The notes beneath the pieces were generated by a model. It was not told the DNA's origin. It did not search any database and saw nothing but the letters and a program-made list of their open reading frames with translations. A DNA stretch of 64,000 bases, from the NCBI GenBank assembly GCA_036365145.1, contig JAEOAD010000034.1, forward strand, positions 17,327,501 through 17,391,500. The letters are read 5' to 3'. This stretch comes from Orientallactaga sibirica. Its lineage: Eukaryota; Chordata; Mammalia; Rodentia; Dipodidae. This document shows, one piece after another, positions 19,657-32,480 of this stretch (position 1 is the first letter of the stretch; every line of letters starts with the position of its first letter). A program made the translations under genes and the position numbers.

Positions 19657-20720
19657 ATGCAAAAATCTCTACATTATAATACAAGAAACACAAAAAAATC
19701 AAGACAATATACATCCACCAAAAAGTATTAATGTATCAGAAATGACCTTCAGTGAGACTGAATTAGAGGAAATGCCTGAGAAATATGTTCAAAGAATTCA
19801 AAGAGGAAATGAAAGGGTTCAAAGACCTCAAAGAGGAAATCAAAGGATTCAAAGAACACACAGAAAAACCAATTTAATGAAATAAGGAGGTCAACATTAG
19901 ACATAAATAAGAAAATAGAAAAAAATAAAGAAAACCCAGTCAGAAATATTAGCAATAAAGAGCACAGTCAGTGAAGTAAAAAACTCTATAGAAAATCTCT
20001 CTAGAATGGATGAAGGAGAGAACAGAATATCAAACTAGAAGACCAGGTGGCAGATCTAATACAGTCCAACAAAGAGAAATACAAACTAATAGGAAGGTAG
20101 GAATGGGAATTTCAAGATATTTGGGACACTATAAAAAGATCAAACATAAGAATTCAGGGTATAGTAGAAGGACAAGAATTTCACTCCAAAGGCATAGTAG
20201 GTGTTTTCACCAACATCATACAAGAAAACTTCCCCCAAATTGGGAAAGAAATGCCAATGCAGATACAGGAAGCCTTTAGAACATCAAATAGACAAAACCT
20301 GGAAAGGACTTCTCCCAGCCACACTATAATTAAACTACCAAACATACAAACCAAAGAAAATATATTGAAAGCAACTAGAGAGAAAAAGTGAGTCACCTAC
20401 AAAGACAAGCCCATCAGAATCAGTAGATTACTGAACACAAACTTTAAAAGCCAGAAGGGCTTGGAGTGATGTATTCCAACATCTGAAAGATAACAACTGT
20501 CAACCAATTACTTTATCCTGCAAAGCTGTCCATTCAAATAGATGGAGAAATAAGGACATTCCACAACAAAAGTAGGCTAAAGGAATATTTGAAGACAAAA
20601 CCAGGTCTACAGAAAATACTTGAAAGGATCCTTCATGCTGAAGAGAAAGGCAAGAACACATATAAGGAACCTGGAAAAAACAAACCATACTCCAATACTA
20701 GTTAATACAAGAGAGCAAAG
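19657..20720 (+). pseudogene. LINE-1 ORF1 remnant
   Basis: ORF1p is the L1 RNA-binding chaperone that packages L1 RNA in the cytoplasm. A start near ATGCAAAAATC (19657) leads into a Lys/Glu/Phe-rich repeat segment (19770-19870) resembling the coiled coil. RRM-like sequence RIQGIVEGQ follows near 20155. The C-terminal domain is recognisable by IIKLPNIQTKENILKA (near 20330) and TYKDKPIRISRLL (near 20400). The frame is broken by several stops and shifts, e.g. about 19732 and within 20390-20560. Non-functional. Confidence 0.75.
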
Positions 20721-21578
20721 GTAAAGCCAGATGAACTACAAAACAAGAAAAATGGCAAAAATAAATACACACCTTTCAATAATAACTCTCAATATCAATG
20801 GCCTGAATTCCCCAACCAAAAGACAAACCAAAAGGTTTGAAGACTGGGTTAAAAAGCAGGATCCTTCAATTTGTTGCCTCCAAGAAACTCACCTTTCTAC
20901 AAAGGATAGACACTATCTTAGGGTGAAAGTGTGGAAATCAGTGTTTCAAGCAAATGGGCCTAGAAAACAAGCAGGGGTTGCAATCCTAATATCTGACAGG
21001 GTAGACTTCAGACCAACATTAATTAGGAAAGATAAGGAAGGTCACTTTATATTGATTAAAGAAATGCTCCAACAAGAGGACATTACAATCCTAAACATAT
21101 ATGCACCTAACATGGGGGCTCCCAATTTCATCAAACAAATACTATTAGAACTAAGGTCACAGATAACACCAAATACACTTGTAGTGGGTGACTTCAATAC
21201 CCCAGTCAGGTCATCCTGGCAAAAAATAAACAGAGATGCTTCTGGATTAAATGAGGTCATAGAACAAATGGATCTAATAGATATATACAGGACATTTCAT
21301 CCAAATGCTGAAGAATACACATTCTTTTCAGCAGCACATGGAACACTCTCTAAAATAGACCATATATTAGGTCACAAATATAGGAAAAATTGAAATAATT
21401 TCTTGCACCCGATTGGATCACAATGGTATCAAACTACAAATCAATAACTGGAAAAGCTATAGAGCATACACAAAATCATGGAAACTAAATAATACACTAC
21501 TAAATGATGAATGGGTCAACAAAGAAATCAAGAAGGAAATCAAAAATTCATGGAGTCAAATGATAATGAGAACACAAC

Positions 21579-21588
21579 ACACCAAAAC
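21579..21588 (+). repeat. TSD of SINE in ORF2, left copy
   Basis: ACACCAAAAC, matching ATACCAAAAC at 21883-21892 with one difference. Confidence 0.75.
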
Positions 21589-21882
21589 ATTTTTTTAAAT
21601 TTTTTTATTATTTTTAATTATTTATTTTTGGAGAGAGACAGAGAGAGAGAGAGAGACAGAGAGGGAGACAGATAGAGATGGGCACGCCAGCAGTCTCTCA
21701 GCTGCTGTGAAAGAAATCCAGATGTGTGCGCCCCCTTGTGGGCAAGTGCGGCATTGTGCCCTTGCATCACTTTGCATCTGGCTAAACGTGGGACCTGGAG
21801 ATTGGAACCGCTGGAGATTGGAACCAGCATTCTTAGGCTTAGCAGGCAGGCGCCTTAACCGCTAAGCCATCTCTCCAGCCCC
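21589..21882 (-). mobile_element. tRNA-derived SINE (long variant) inside L1 ORF2
   Basis: Minus-strand SINE: A-rich tail at the left, GA-rich run, then the body, ending at GGGGCTGGAGAGATGGCTTA on the reverse strand. It interrupts ORF2 and carries the CTCF-like motif at 21728-21741. Confidence 0.9.
21728..21741 (-). promoter_or_regulatory. CTCF-like motif in SINE
   Basis: Reads CCACAAGGGGGCGC on the minus strand, close to the CTCF core CCACCAGGGGGCGC. Occupancy unknown. Confidence 0.45.
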
Positions 21883-24802
21883 ATACCAAAACCTTTAAGG
21901 ACACAATGAAGGCAGTCCTAAGAGGGAAATTTATACCTTTAAGTGCCTATGTTAAGAAATTAGAAAGGCTGCAGGTAAACAACTTAATGCTGCACCTTAA
22001 GGCCTTGGCAAAAGAAGAACAAGGCAAACCAAAAATCAGTAGACGGGAGGAAATAATAAAGATTAGGGCAGAAATTAATGAAATAGAAACCAAAAAAAAA
22101 AAATCAATGAAATCAAAGAATCAATGAAACAAAGAAATCGTTCTTTGAAAGGATAAACAAGATTGATAAACCCTTAGCAAATCTGACCAAAAGAAAGAGA
22201 AAACAGACACAAATTAATAAAATCAGAGATGAAAAAGGCACCATTACAACAGATACCACAGAAATTTAAAAAATCATAGGAACATACTATAAGAACATAT
22301 ACTCCACTAAGTTTGAAAATCTGAAAGAAATGGACCATTTCCTTGATTTATATGACCTACCTAAATTAAATCAAGATGAGATTAGCCACTTAAATAGACC
22401 TATAACAAGTATGGAGATCCAAGCACTTATAAAAAATCTCCCAACTAAAAAATTCCAGGCCCAGATGGAATCACTGCTGAATTTTACCAGACCTTCATGG
22501 AAGAACTAACACCAATGCTTCTTAAACTTTTCTATAAAAGAGAAGAGGAAGGAACCCTACCAAACTCCTTCTATGAAACCAGCATCATCCTGATCCCAAA
22601 ACCAGACAAAGATAGAACAAAAAAGGAAAATTACAGACCAATCTCCCTCATGAACAAAGATGCAAAAATTCTCAACAAAATATTGGCAAACAGAATACAA
22701 GAATATATTAGAAAAATCATTCACCCTGGCCAAGTAGCCTTTATCCGGGAGATGCAGGGATGGTTCAACATACATAAATTGATAAATGTAATACATTACA
22801 TAAATGGGCTGAAGGACAAAAATCACATGATCATCTCATTAGATGCAGAAAAAGCATTTGACAAAATCCAACATCCCTTCATGATAAAAGTCCTACAGAG
22901 ACTGGGAATAGAAAGAACATATCTCAACATAATAAAGGCTATTTATGACAAACCCACAGGCAACATAATACTAAATGGAGAAAAACTTGAAGCTTTTCCA
23001 CTAAAATCAGGCACAAAACAAGGGTGTCCACTGTCCCTACATTAATATAGTACTGGAAGTCTTAGCCATAGCAATAAGGCAAGAGACACACATAAAAGGG
23101 ATACAAATTGGAAAGGAAGAGATCACGTTATCATTATTTGTAGATGATATGATTCTATACATAAAGAACCCTAAAGACTCTACCAGCAGACTGTTAAAGC
23201 TGATAAACACCTATAGCCATGTAGCAGGATACAAAATAAACACACAGAAATCAGTAGCCTTCCTATATGCTAACCACAAACACACAGAAGATGAAATCAG
23301 AGAATTACCCCCATTCACAATTGCATAAAAAAAAAAAATAAAGTACCCTGGGATAAACCTAACCAAAGAAGTGAAGGATCTCTACAAGGAGAACTTTAAA
23401 ACAATCAAGTGAGAAATTGCAGAAGACACTAGGAAATGGGAAAACATCCTCTGTTCTTGGATCAGAATAATCAATATTGTGAAAATGGTAATCCTACCAA
23501 AAGCAATCTACACATTTAATGCAATACCTATCAAAATTCCAATGGCATTCTTCACAGAAATAGAAAAAAATAATCCAAAAATTCATTTGGAACCATAAAA
23601 AGCCTCGGATATCTAAAACAATTTTGAGCAACAAAAATAAGGCTGGTGGTATCACCATACCTGATTTTAACCTATATTACAGAGCCATAGTAACAAAAAC
23701 AGCATGGTACTGGCACACCTGATCTTTGACAAAAATGCCAATAATACTCATTGGAGAAAAGACAGCCTCTTCAGCAAATGGTGCTGGGAAAACTGGATAT
23801 GCATCTGTAGAAGGATGAAAATAGATCCTTATCTCTCTCCTTGCACAAGAATCAAGTCCAAATGGATCAAAGACCTTAATATCAGACCTGAAACTCTGAA
23901 ACTACTAGAGGAAAAAGTAAGGAAAACCCTTTAACATACTGGTCTTGGCAAATACTTTCTGAATATAACCCCAATCACTCAGGAAATAAAACCACAGATC
24001 AACCACTGGGACCTCATGAAATTACAAAGATTTTGTACAGCTCAGGACACTGTGAATAGAGCAAAGAGGCAACCTACAGAATGGGAGAAAATCTTTTCCA
24101 GCTATACATGTGACAGAGGGTTAATATCTAGGCTATACAAAGAACTCAAAAAATTAAATAATAAGAAATCAAACAACCCAATTTTAAAAATGGGCAATGG
24201 AACTAAATAGACAGTTCTCAGAAGAAGAAATACAGGTGGCATATAAACATCTAAAAAAATGTTGTACATCCCTAGTCATCAGGGAAATGCAGATTAAAAC
24301 TACCTTGCGATTCCATCTCACTCCTATCAGATTGGCTACTATCATGAAAACAAATGACTATAAATGCTGGCAAGGATGCTGAAAAAGAGGAAATCTTCTA
24401 CACTGTTGGTGGGAATGCAATCTGGTCCAGCCATTGTGGAAACCAGTGTGGAGGTTCCTGAGACAGCTAAATATATATCTACCATATGACCCAGCTATAC
24501 CACTCCTAGGCATATATCCTAAGGACTCATCTCACTACCTTAGAGATACTTGTTCAACCATGTTTATTGCCCCTCTAGTCACAATAGCTAGGAAATGGAA
24601 CCAGCCTAGATGTCCTTCAACTGATGAGTGGATAATGAAGATGTGGCACATTTACACAATGGAGTTCTACTCAGCAGTAATGAAAAATGAAGATATGAAA
24701 TGTGCTGGAAAATGGATGGATCTAGAAAGTATTTTTCTTAGTGAGATAACCCAGACCCAGAAAGCCGAACGTTACATGTTCTCTCTCATATGTGGATCCT
24801 AA

Positions 24803-26129
24803 CTACAAATGATTGGACTTCTATGTGAATAAAAATAAAACTCAGTAGCAGAAGCCAGTAAGCTAGAAAGGGGATATAAAGGGAATGGAAAGGGTGGGAT
24901 GGGGGACTTAATAGTATGGTATTGTATATACGTAAGTAGAAGAACAGATTAATGAGGGTTAAAAGGCCTAAGTGAGGTCAGGGGAAGAGATTGAGTAAAG
25001 AAATGGTTGAGGGAGGGCTAATCAAAATGTAAGAGGTTATAAAAAAGTCGTATAGAAACCTACTTTTCTGTACAATGGAACAATCAGAAGCTATAAATTT
25101 TTACTAGAAAATTTCAGTGCCAGGGATGGGATACCTTCCAGTGAGTTGTTGGCCAGGGAGGTCACAGATACCCCCAAAACATTATAGGCCATTGCCAAGG
25201 TCCTTGGTTTCCCACCAGGAATAGATGGTAAGACCCTATTGCTGAAGATTCCACATACTTGGGTGGCAAGTTCACTGAGAAAACCTGTTGGAGCTGAGCT
25301 GAAAGCCTCCTCCATGAGGACCAGCTGACAGAAAGTTGGAAAAAGCTATGCTGCATGCAGTTCAATGGGAGAGAGAAAACACCAGTGAAGGTACTCAACA
25401 GTGAACACTGCAAGCTTTAAATTTGGCCAGCCAGGCCAAATGAGCCAACAGGTGCAATAGTGGCATGTCTGTTATAGGGGAAACCAACTGCTCTCTAATT
25501 GGACTAGACACCTGCTCCATGTGAGGGAACACATCCCTGATACTGAAAACATATGACAGGGGTTGTCATGAGCCCTAAGGGTGTAATGTCTGCTGGTGCC
25601 TCGCTAAATGTATATACTATGCTCACCAAACTGCCCAGTAAGCACTTCTCTTAATGTCCACACCCATATATTAATGTTACTCTCACTTTTGGTTAGAGAA
25701 CCTTCTCTTTTCAGATGGTAGAAAACTTGGGGAAGACTCAGAAGGCACCATGGTGGTGAGAAGAAGTGACAGAGGAGTGCTCAGCACTGAAACATTTCAA
25801 ACCTACCTTCCAAGGCTCAGGGTCCATTGTGGAAGAGGGGGCGAAAAGAATGTAAGAGCCAAAGGAAGAGTAAGACTCCTTACAATGTGCTCCTCCAGAC
25901 ACAAAATGGCCTGGATATCCATGACCTCACAGTGCCTGACACTACCTACATAAGACCATCATAATAGGAGGAAAAGATCATGACATCAAACTGAAAAGAG
26001 AAACTGATTGAGAGGGGGAGGGGATATGTTGGACAGTGAAGTTTCAAAAGGGAAAGTGGGGGGAGGGAGGGAAATAACATGGGATATTGTCTACAATTAA
26101 AGAAGTTGTCAATAAAAAATAATAATAAA
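24803..26129 (+). mobile_element. LINE-1 3' UTR and tail
   Basis: Non-coding 1.3 kb after the ORF2 stop. It includes GTGGAAGAGGGGGCGAAAAG, recurring in the L1 3' ends near 32.7 kb and 61.1 kb, a GGGAGGGAGGG run, and an A-rich end (AATAAAAAATAATAATAAAA) just before the TSD. Confidence 0.8.
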
Positions 26130-26142
26130 AAGAGTTAACAAT
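26130..26142 (+). repeat. L1 target-site duplication, right copy
   Basis: AAGAGTTAACAAT; see 16399-16411. Confidence 0.75.
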
Positions 26143-26579
26143 TATATTTCATCCTGGAATTCCATTTTAAGCACTCAGTACATAAAATGCTTCCATTACA
26201 TTGAGGGCATGTAAGGCTTTAAGACAATTGACAAGTGCCAGATTACCTGAGATGGTACTGGCACAACTTGACTAAAAGAATAAGCAGGGCTTTTCTTTGT
26301 AGTCCCCTTGTCTGATGTCTCAATAATTCTCAATTGCACTAACTTTAGAGCCACCAGACAGGGCCATGTACAAATACCAACCTGCTATAGGATAGCAAGT
26401 TTGTAACTCTTTAATCTCCTCCAACTGTTTCATTTTGCTGAGTAAATGAGAAAGAAATACACATAAATTAGTACAGTTAAACACTATACATGTTTCCTAA
26501 AACAGTCTCCTTTTTCCTTGTCATCATTATGTTAGTCAAGGACTGTGAATGAATAAAATTGCTATGCTAAACAAATATG
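26143..26579. other. Unique DNA, no gene seen
   Basis: Nothing recognised. Confidence 0.4.
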
Positions 26580-27900
26580 TGGGGAAAGTTTGCACAAGGA
26601 GTAGGAGCATGATGATAGGAGGAAGAGAGTTAGTGGGGTAAGGTTAAGCAAACCTAAGGATGGGTGGAAAAGATATAAGGAAGCCTGCTAATGGCAAATT
26701 TAACTAAAAAATAAAATAGTTTAAATGGAAGGACCTGGTGTGGATGCAAAAATCTGCTCCCAGAAGATATGGGTTATTAAATGAAAATACCAGTGTCAGG
26801 GTGGATTAACTTCTTCTGAGGAGTTTAGTTTGGACCTCTAAGGTCCTCCAAACAATACAGACATTTGCCACCTCTGTTACTTGTCAAAACCACATGGCAA
26901 GACTCTATTTGTGAAGACAGAACATGCTTTGCTCACAGACATAGAGAAATCAAGCAGGAACTAGAATGGAAGCTTGTTCCCTGCTGGCCAATTCTTATAT
27001 TGTCAGAGGATGCTATATGCACTACTGGGAAGAATTGTCATCCAAAGTTATTCATCTGTGGTCTCTTCAGACTGGACTCCTTACAGGCCAGGAAAGATGT
27101 ACTCATTGGTGTAATAGTGACAAGTCACTAATGGTGGGTAACCAAGTACTTTTTGGTTGGAAATGTAGCCTGATCCACAGGCAAGAACCCCTATTTGTCA
27201 TTGCAAACCTGATCAAAAGCCCATGGTAGAAAAGGACACAGGTTCTAGAGAGGAAGCTACTGTTGCTGTTTTGCTAAATGCACTCTAAATAAATCTGTTC
27301 ATTTATACCCATAGGTTAGTGTTATGTCAGCTTTGGTCAGAGAAGTTCCTTTTAGCAGTGGGCATCAGGAAGGACAAACACTCATAACTGGTTTAAGTAC
27401 TGAGAATAGGAGACTCTTCAGTTCTCAGCTTTGAAACACCCATCCAGGAGCCAGGAGACAACACAAAAGAGAAGTGCAGAAATAACAAAAGAACTGAAGG
27501 AAGGAGTAGAGTGCTGTGGCACTGTCTTTGGAAGATGACATCATAGTTGTTCTCTTGAATACACAGAAGTTGTGTTTTCCAGCATAGGACATGAATAAAA
27601 CTGTCCTATAAATGTCCTGTCATAGACAGAATGGCCATGATGCCTCAACTCCTCTCTGAGGTAATAGAGGTAAATAATATTAGCCAGGAGAGTGTGGCTC
27701 AACATGCTCAACCCTTCCATGATTATTTATATGTAATAAATAGTTTCTGAGGAAGGAAGATACATTTTTATAGTGGTATAGGCGTTCGTGCCATAAATGT
27801 TCTTTCTCCCAGGTTTTTGTGGGCAACCATAATGAAATTCATTGAATCACAAACATACAAAAAAAAAAAAAGCATGGAAGTAGAAGGGGGACTGGTTGGG
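26580..27900 (+). mobile_element. Older LINE-1 3' UTR fragment
   Basis: Blocks parallel the 3' UTR at 24900-25800 at lower identity: an AGGTTAAGCAAACCTAAGGA-type lead, ATACCAGTGTCAGGGTGGAT, then CCATAGGTTAGTGTTATGTC with TTTGGTCAGAGAAGTTCC. The small frames here (e.g. 26865-27131) have no function I can see. Confidence 0.5.
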
Positions 27901-28091
27901 CAGAGAGAAAAACAGCAGAAATGAGAGGATGTCAGGAAAGGTTAGAAGATAATGTGTCATCACATACATCATATACATAAATATATTTGCAATATGACTA
28001 CCAAAAATGTTACTAGGTGATAAAGGATATGATAATATGATAAATGTATTAACCTTAGAAAACCTAGAAAACCCTTCATGTTTTCAAATCC

Positions 28092-28264
28092 TTTTTTTTT
28101 TTTTTTTTTTGGTTTTTCGAGGTGGGGGTCTCACTCTAGCCTAGTAGCCTAGGCTGACCTGGAATTCACTATGTTGTCTCAGGGTGGCCTTGAAGTCACA
28201 GCGATCCTCCTGCCTCTGCCTCCTGAGTGCTGGGATTAAAGGCGTGGGCCACCATGCCTGGCGC
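28092..28264 (-). mobile_element. B1 SINE
   Basis: Minus strand. The plus strand shows a poly(T) tail, GGTCTCACTCTAGCC, ACCTGGAATTCACTATG and GAGTGCTGGGATTAAAGGCG. Well preserved. Confidence 0.9.
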
Positions 28265-28517
28265 AAATACTTAACAAATATAAACAAATTTCACTCTTAA
28301 TTTCTGAGAGACACAACACATGATTCTGCAAAGTGGATATATCTCTGTATGCTATCATTATAGTTGAAAGGGCATATTCAATATAACTTTTTGTTGAGTA
28401 ATAACAAAGCATGTGAAGTATGTAGCATATTTTTTCTGATATTTCACAAGTTGGAATAGCATTGCTTTGTTGGTTTCTTTAATAACCCATTTGATAGGAT
28501 GTTTCAAGGATTCATAG

Positions 28518-28786
28518 TTTTTTTTTTTTTTTTTTTTTTTTGAGAGAGAGGAGGGGACAGAGAGAAACGGAGAGAGAGAGGAAGAAGCAGAGAGAGAGAG
28601 AGAATGGGCGTGTTAGGGCCATTTTAGCCACTGTGTTTTAACTCCAAATGTGTGCGCCCCTTGTGGTAAAGTGCAGCATTTGCGCCCTTGCTTCATTTTT
28701 TTCAGTCTGGCTAAATGTGGGACCTGGAGAATCGAATGGGCTTGGCAGGCAGGCACCTTAAATGCTAAGCCATCTCTCCAGCCCCA
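28518..28786 (-). mobile_element. tRNA-derived SINE (long variant)
   Basis: Minus strand, bounded by GATTCATAG at 28509-28517 and 28787-28795 (exact 9-bp TSD). A 23-T tail, a GA-rich run, and a CTCF-like motif one base short (28654-28666). Confidence 0.9.
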
Positions 28787-28795
28787 GATTCATAG

Positions 28796-29257
28796 CTTTA
28801 TAAGCATCCTTTCTCATCTTCTTTCTCTCTGTTCCTTATTTATCCTCAATCATACAGAGCACAGATTCTATGGTCCTTATAAGTCAAATGTCATCTTAGC
28901 ATCCTCACAAATCACAGAAAAAAATTAATGATTTTACATGGACTATTCCACCTCAGTTTTCTGTACTCCATTAAAAAAATATATTTTCTTACAAAATCAA
29001 ATATTTTGATTAATATCACCAAACAAGTTAGATTCATCCACAAGAAATGAGGGAATGTCCTTGGTGAATATGCCTACCACTCAACTGCTAATATCAAACT
29101 TGAAGACCACCAAGCAAGGAGTATTCTCAAAATGTAGAGTTCAGGCACAAAATTCTTTCCCTTCACTGTAGATAGAGTTTTATTAATAGTGATATGCTTT
29201 TGTTCCTGATCTAATGGAGAAATCCAGTAAGATGGACATTAAAAGAACAATTTTGCT
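28796..29257. other. Unique DNA, no gene seen
   Basis: AT-rich, no repeat or coding identity. Confidence 0.4.
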
Positions 29258-29473
29258 GGGCTGGAGAGATGGTTTAGTGGTTAACGTGCATGCCTCTGAA
29301 GCCTAAGGACTGAGGTTCAATTGTCCGGGGCCCACATAAGCCAGAGGCACATGATGGTGCATGCAGCTGGAGTTTGTTTGCAGTGGCTAGAGGCCCTGGT
29401 GAACCCATTCTCACTCTCTATCTATCTTCCTCTCTGTCTCTAATAAATAAATAAATATAAATAAATTCAAAAA
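29258..29473 (+). mobile_element. tRNA-derived SINE
   Basis: GGGCTGGAGAGATGGTTTAG head, CTGGAGTTTGTTTGCAGTGG core, AATAAATAAATA tail. Imperfect flanking repeats of the form AAAGAACAATTTTGC / AAAGACCCATTTTGC. Confidence 0.9.
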
Positions 29474-30249
29474 GACCCATTTTGCATTACGATAAACCCA
29501 CCTCCATTTGGTGTTAGCTATTGAACCCAAAATATTTCTGATTAATCTTTGGTTAAGTCTGATTTGAGTTTGCCACTGACCAAACCTTATTGCAGAGAAT
29601 TAACATGCCTTGCTTAAAATCACTGACATCTAAGTCATAGGGCAGGGTATCCAACTTGATTTCTAGGGCTTGCCTTTCTTCTATTTTCTTTCCTTTCACA
29701 ATAGGGCACCCTCAAGACATGCAGAGATTCAACAGAGCTGGAATGGGTGGGCCACAGATGTTGCGTCTTCTTCCCCACAGTCCATGCCACCTGGCACCAC
29801 CTGGCCTTGTGATCCACTGCCAGGTGGAAAGGCCACCTCATTCCATGACAATCAGGGCTTGGAATGAAAGCAGGGAAGTGGGCAGCTGCCCTTTCCTGTG
29901 TTCTGTTTTCATAGCAATTGCTGCTGAGATAATCAGATGTTTGTTCCAAGTGATAATTTATTGTTTGTTTACTCTGGCCATTTGATGCCCAAGCGAGGCC
30001 ATGGCTGGCAACTTGAGAATTCAGCAGGGTGGCTGGTGACATCTGAGACAGGGGAGGCAAAATTGGCATGAAGAGATGTATTGAAAGCCAGAAATGAGCA
30101 GCAGGTGAGGCTCAGGACTCTCTGATATCTAAGGAGGAAAGGAAAAATCCCAGATATCAGACATTTATTCTGAAAAGCTGGGGTCTAGTTATCAAGAACA
30201 GAACTATCACTAAACAGAAGATCAAAACTCCCAAGTATGCCTCTTGGAA
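29474..30249. other. Unique, GC-richer block without recognised repeats
   Basis: 29640-30110 has higher G+C than its surroundings and open frames on both strands (minus 29635-30069, 144 codons; plus 29656-29985, 109 codons). Neither resembles a protein I know, and neither has clear splice or Kozak context. Contains a forkhead-type TTGTTTGTTTAC near 29960. Could be a conserved non-coding element. Confidence 0.35.
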
Positions 30250-30345
30250 ATCCCTTTTTTTTTTTTTTTTATTTCTCTCATCTGTAAAATAGAAGGATCG
30301 TAAATATAGATGTGATTATTAAATAACAAAATCTACTTATTTATT
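30250..30345 (+). mobile_element. MIR fragment
   Basis: TCTCTCATCTGTAAAATAGA matches the MIR 3' part; it follows a poly(T) run. Confidence 0.5.
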
Positions 30346-30999
30346 TTAAAAATACCTATTTATTAGTGTCTGTGCAAAGCAAGGGTCAGTTACAGCAGAA
30401 ACAATGGAATAAATAAAGTGGGTAGCTGCTCACATAAAGTTTATAGTTTTGTACATACCACAAGCCATTAAGAAATTAATGGTTTTTATTCTAAGGTAAG
30501 AGTACCAACTACTGCTAAAAGTCCTACATGCAACTCTCCCCACTCTTAGCTGCTCATGTGTCAACATCTCCTGCCTCTCCTTTTACTGACCCCTTGATGT
30601 TTCCAGACAAGTCTTACAAGTCTTTAAGGGTCTATAGGTGCTGGTCTCCATATAATCTCACTTTGTTTGCAGTTCATCCAGCTCAACACTCAGCCTGCCT
30701 CACTGTGATGTGCTTCCTTCACTTGCACCAGACAAGATCTGATGCTAGGAAACAGTATGTCTCTAAATAACTCCTCACTCAGGCTTCTAGAATTTTAGTT
30801 TACCAAGTGCTCCCTTCCCCAAACACATGAACTAAAAATAAAACTCTATTCAAAACATTGCTACCTAACCTTTGCATTCATTTTACTGAACCACCACCTC
30901 ACCCTTAACATAACATAATTAACAGAAAGGTAATAAGTTAATACTCTAAACTCAGGTTCAATGAGAAGAAAAAAGTTACCATTTTAATTCTTTTTATAG
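30346..30999. other. Unique DNA, no gene seen
   Basis: No recognised coding or repeat sequence. An 80-codon frame at 30528-30770 lacks any motif. Confidence 0.4.
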
Positions 31000-31110
31000 T
31001 CACAATTACTGGCACAATATTAGACACATAGCAGTTTTTTAATAGATAAACATTTACTTCATATGTAAATATTTGTTTACTATACATAAGAATGAATGAT
31101 TAAACAAGTG
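31000..31110 (+). mobile_element. MIR/L2-type fragment
   Basis: TGGCACAATATTAGACACAT then AATAGATAAACATTTACTTC parallels the common 'tggcacatagtaggtgctca...aaat' core of MIR/L2 ends. Confidence 0.45.
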
Positions 31111-32480
31111 AGTGTTTAAATAGAAACAAAACTTGTCTGAGATTGTTTTGAAGCTTGGAAAGAATCTTTAGCTAAGAAAATTTGTATAATTGTTATTTGC
31201 GATGACCTTATTTATAATTATAATCATCAGTACTCTTAGAGGACCTAGATGGTGCTTACTATGTCGGATTTTGGTAAACTTGTTTAGTTTCATACTTACT
31301 GAGTCTCCCTTTCTTATACTCATCACCTCAGTCATTCAATGTGATAGAATTAATTTTCTCTGATGGAAAAATACCTTTCTCTCTTGTGTATATTATACCA
31401 AATCAAATATGGCCTTCAAACACATTTGATGATACAATTATAGTACGCTGTGCTTTAATAGGGATGGTAAAAGTTAGAGGAAGTTTATTAATATTTGCAT
31501 ATATTGTAGACATGCTTTGTTTTTATCTGTGCATTTTGAAAAAGATGTGTTATGCATGTAATCAGACTGTGGCTAGTCAGACACTGGAGGTCAATCTTGC
31601 TTTGCATCCACCTTCATTCCAAAGACAGTTCAAAAACACATTATATATATTTAATAAGCTGCACAATGCCCCTGTGAACTGGGCACAGATCTCAATGTTA
31701 TTGCACCAGGAATGAGAGCAATTTATTTTAGAGACCAAATGGCCAGGTTGGGAATGAAAGCAAGCTCCAAAATTGTCCCTGAAACATTATTTTATCTCTC
31801 TTAGTAATTGGACTTTCATTTTCTAAAACATGTACAAACCAGTTGGAAGAATTATGGGATACTTTCTGTGAAACATATTTGTGCCTTCCTATTATACCTT
31901 TTAAATTGTCTTGGGACACAATTATGGTATATCTGTCTAATAAAGATAATATTTCTCTGGGTAAGGATATAACTGATCAAGAAAGAATTAATAGATTTCA
32001 ACTCAGTGCTGCATTATAACCTATACTGAGTCGCCCACTCATAATTTCCTCAATCTATATGTACAAAAATCCAAAACAAAGAGAAATAAACAGAGCATTT
32101 CAGGTAAACATTGTCATTGATGGGGAACATCAAGTGAAACCCAGAGCAATTTGGTCTTCAGAAGTTTCTCCTGGAGACTTTTGCAATTTGACTTGACAAA
32201 TGAGCACAAATGATTTTGTTGCTTTCTCTGTAGAAGAGAAATAGTGAAATTCATTTGATAAATCTCAAAGGGTAGGTATTAGGATCAGATGCAATCATGT
32301 ATATGGCTTCTTTTTTCCAGTGATGATAAATGCCATATTTATGGTAAAGGGAGTGTATCATCATTTGTTAAATAATTTCTTTTGCCCAAAGTGATCTGAC
32401 ATATTTTTCTTCATAAACATCACCATTTCCATAGGTCTTATACAAAATAGAGTTATCCATGGGTACCAATAACATATCTA
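31111..32480. other. Unique DNA, possible conserved non-coding sequence
   Basis: About 1.4 kb without recognised repeats. A 124-codon plus-strand frame (31341-31715) is lysine-poor with hydrophobic stretches but no known domain or supporting signals. Confidence 0.4.

Larger units (their letters stand above)
20731..24802 (+). pseudogene. LINE-1 ORF2 remnant (endonuclease-RT), disrupted
   Basis: ORF2p nicks target DNA and reverse-transcribes L1 RNA. Domains appear in order in separate frame blocks. Endonuclease 20731-21393: NINGLNSPTKR, QETH, YAPN, VVGDFNTP, SKIDHILG. Linker 21906-22127. Reverse transcriptase 22497-23045: [29 protein letters not shown]; then LFVDDMILY near 23137-23163 in another frame. 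C-terminal block 24380-24802 keeps [13 protein letters not shown] cysteines, [12 protein letters not shown] and the end LICGS. It is broken by frameshifts, stops and a SINE at 21589-21882, so it cannot encode a working enzyme. Human and mouse ORF2 are about 1280 residues; the span here fits after removing the SINE. Confidence 0.9.
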
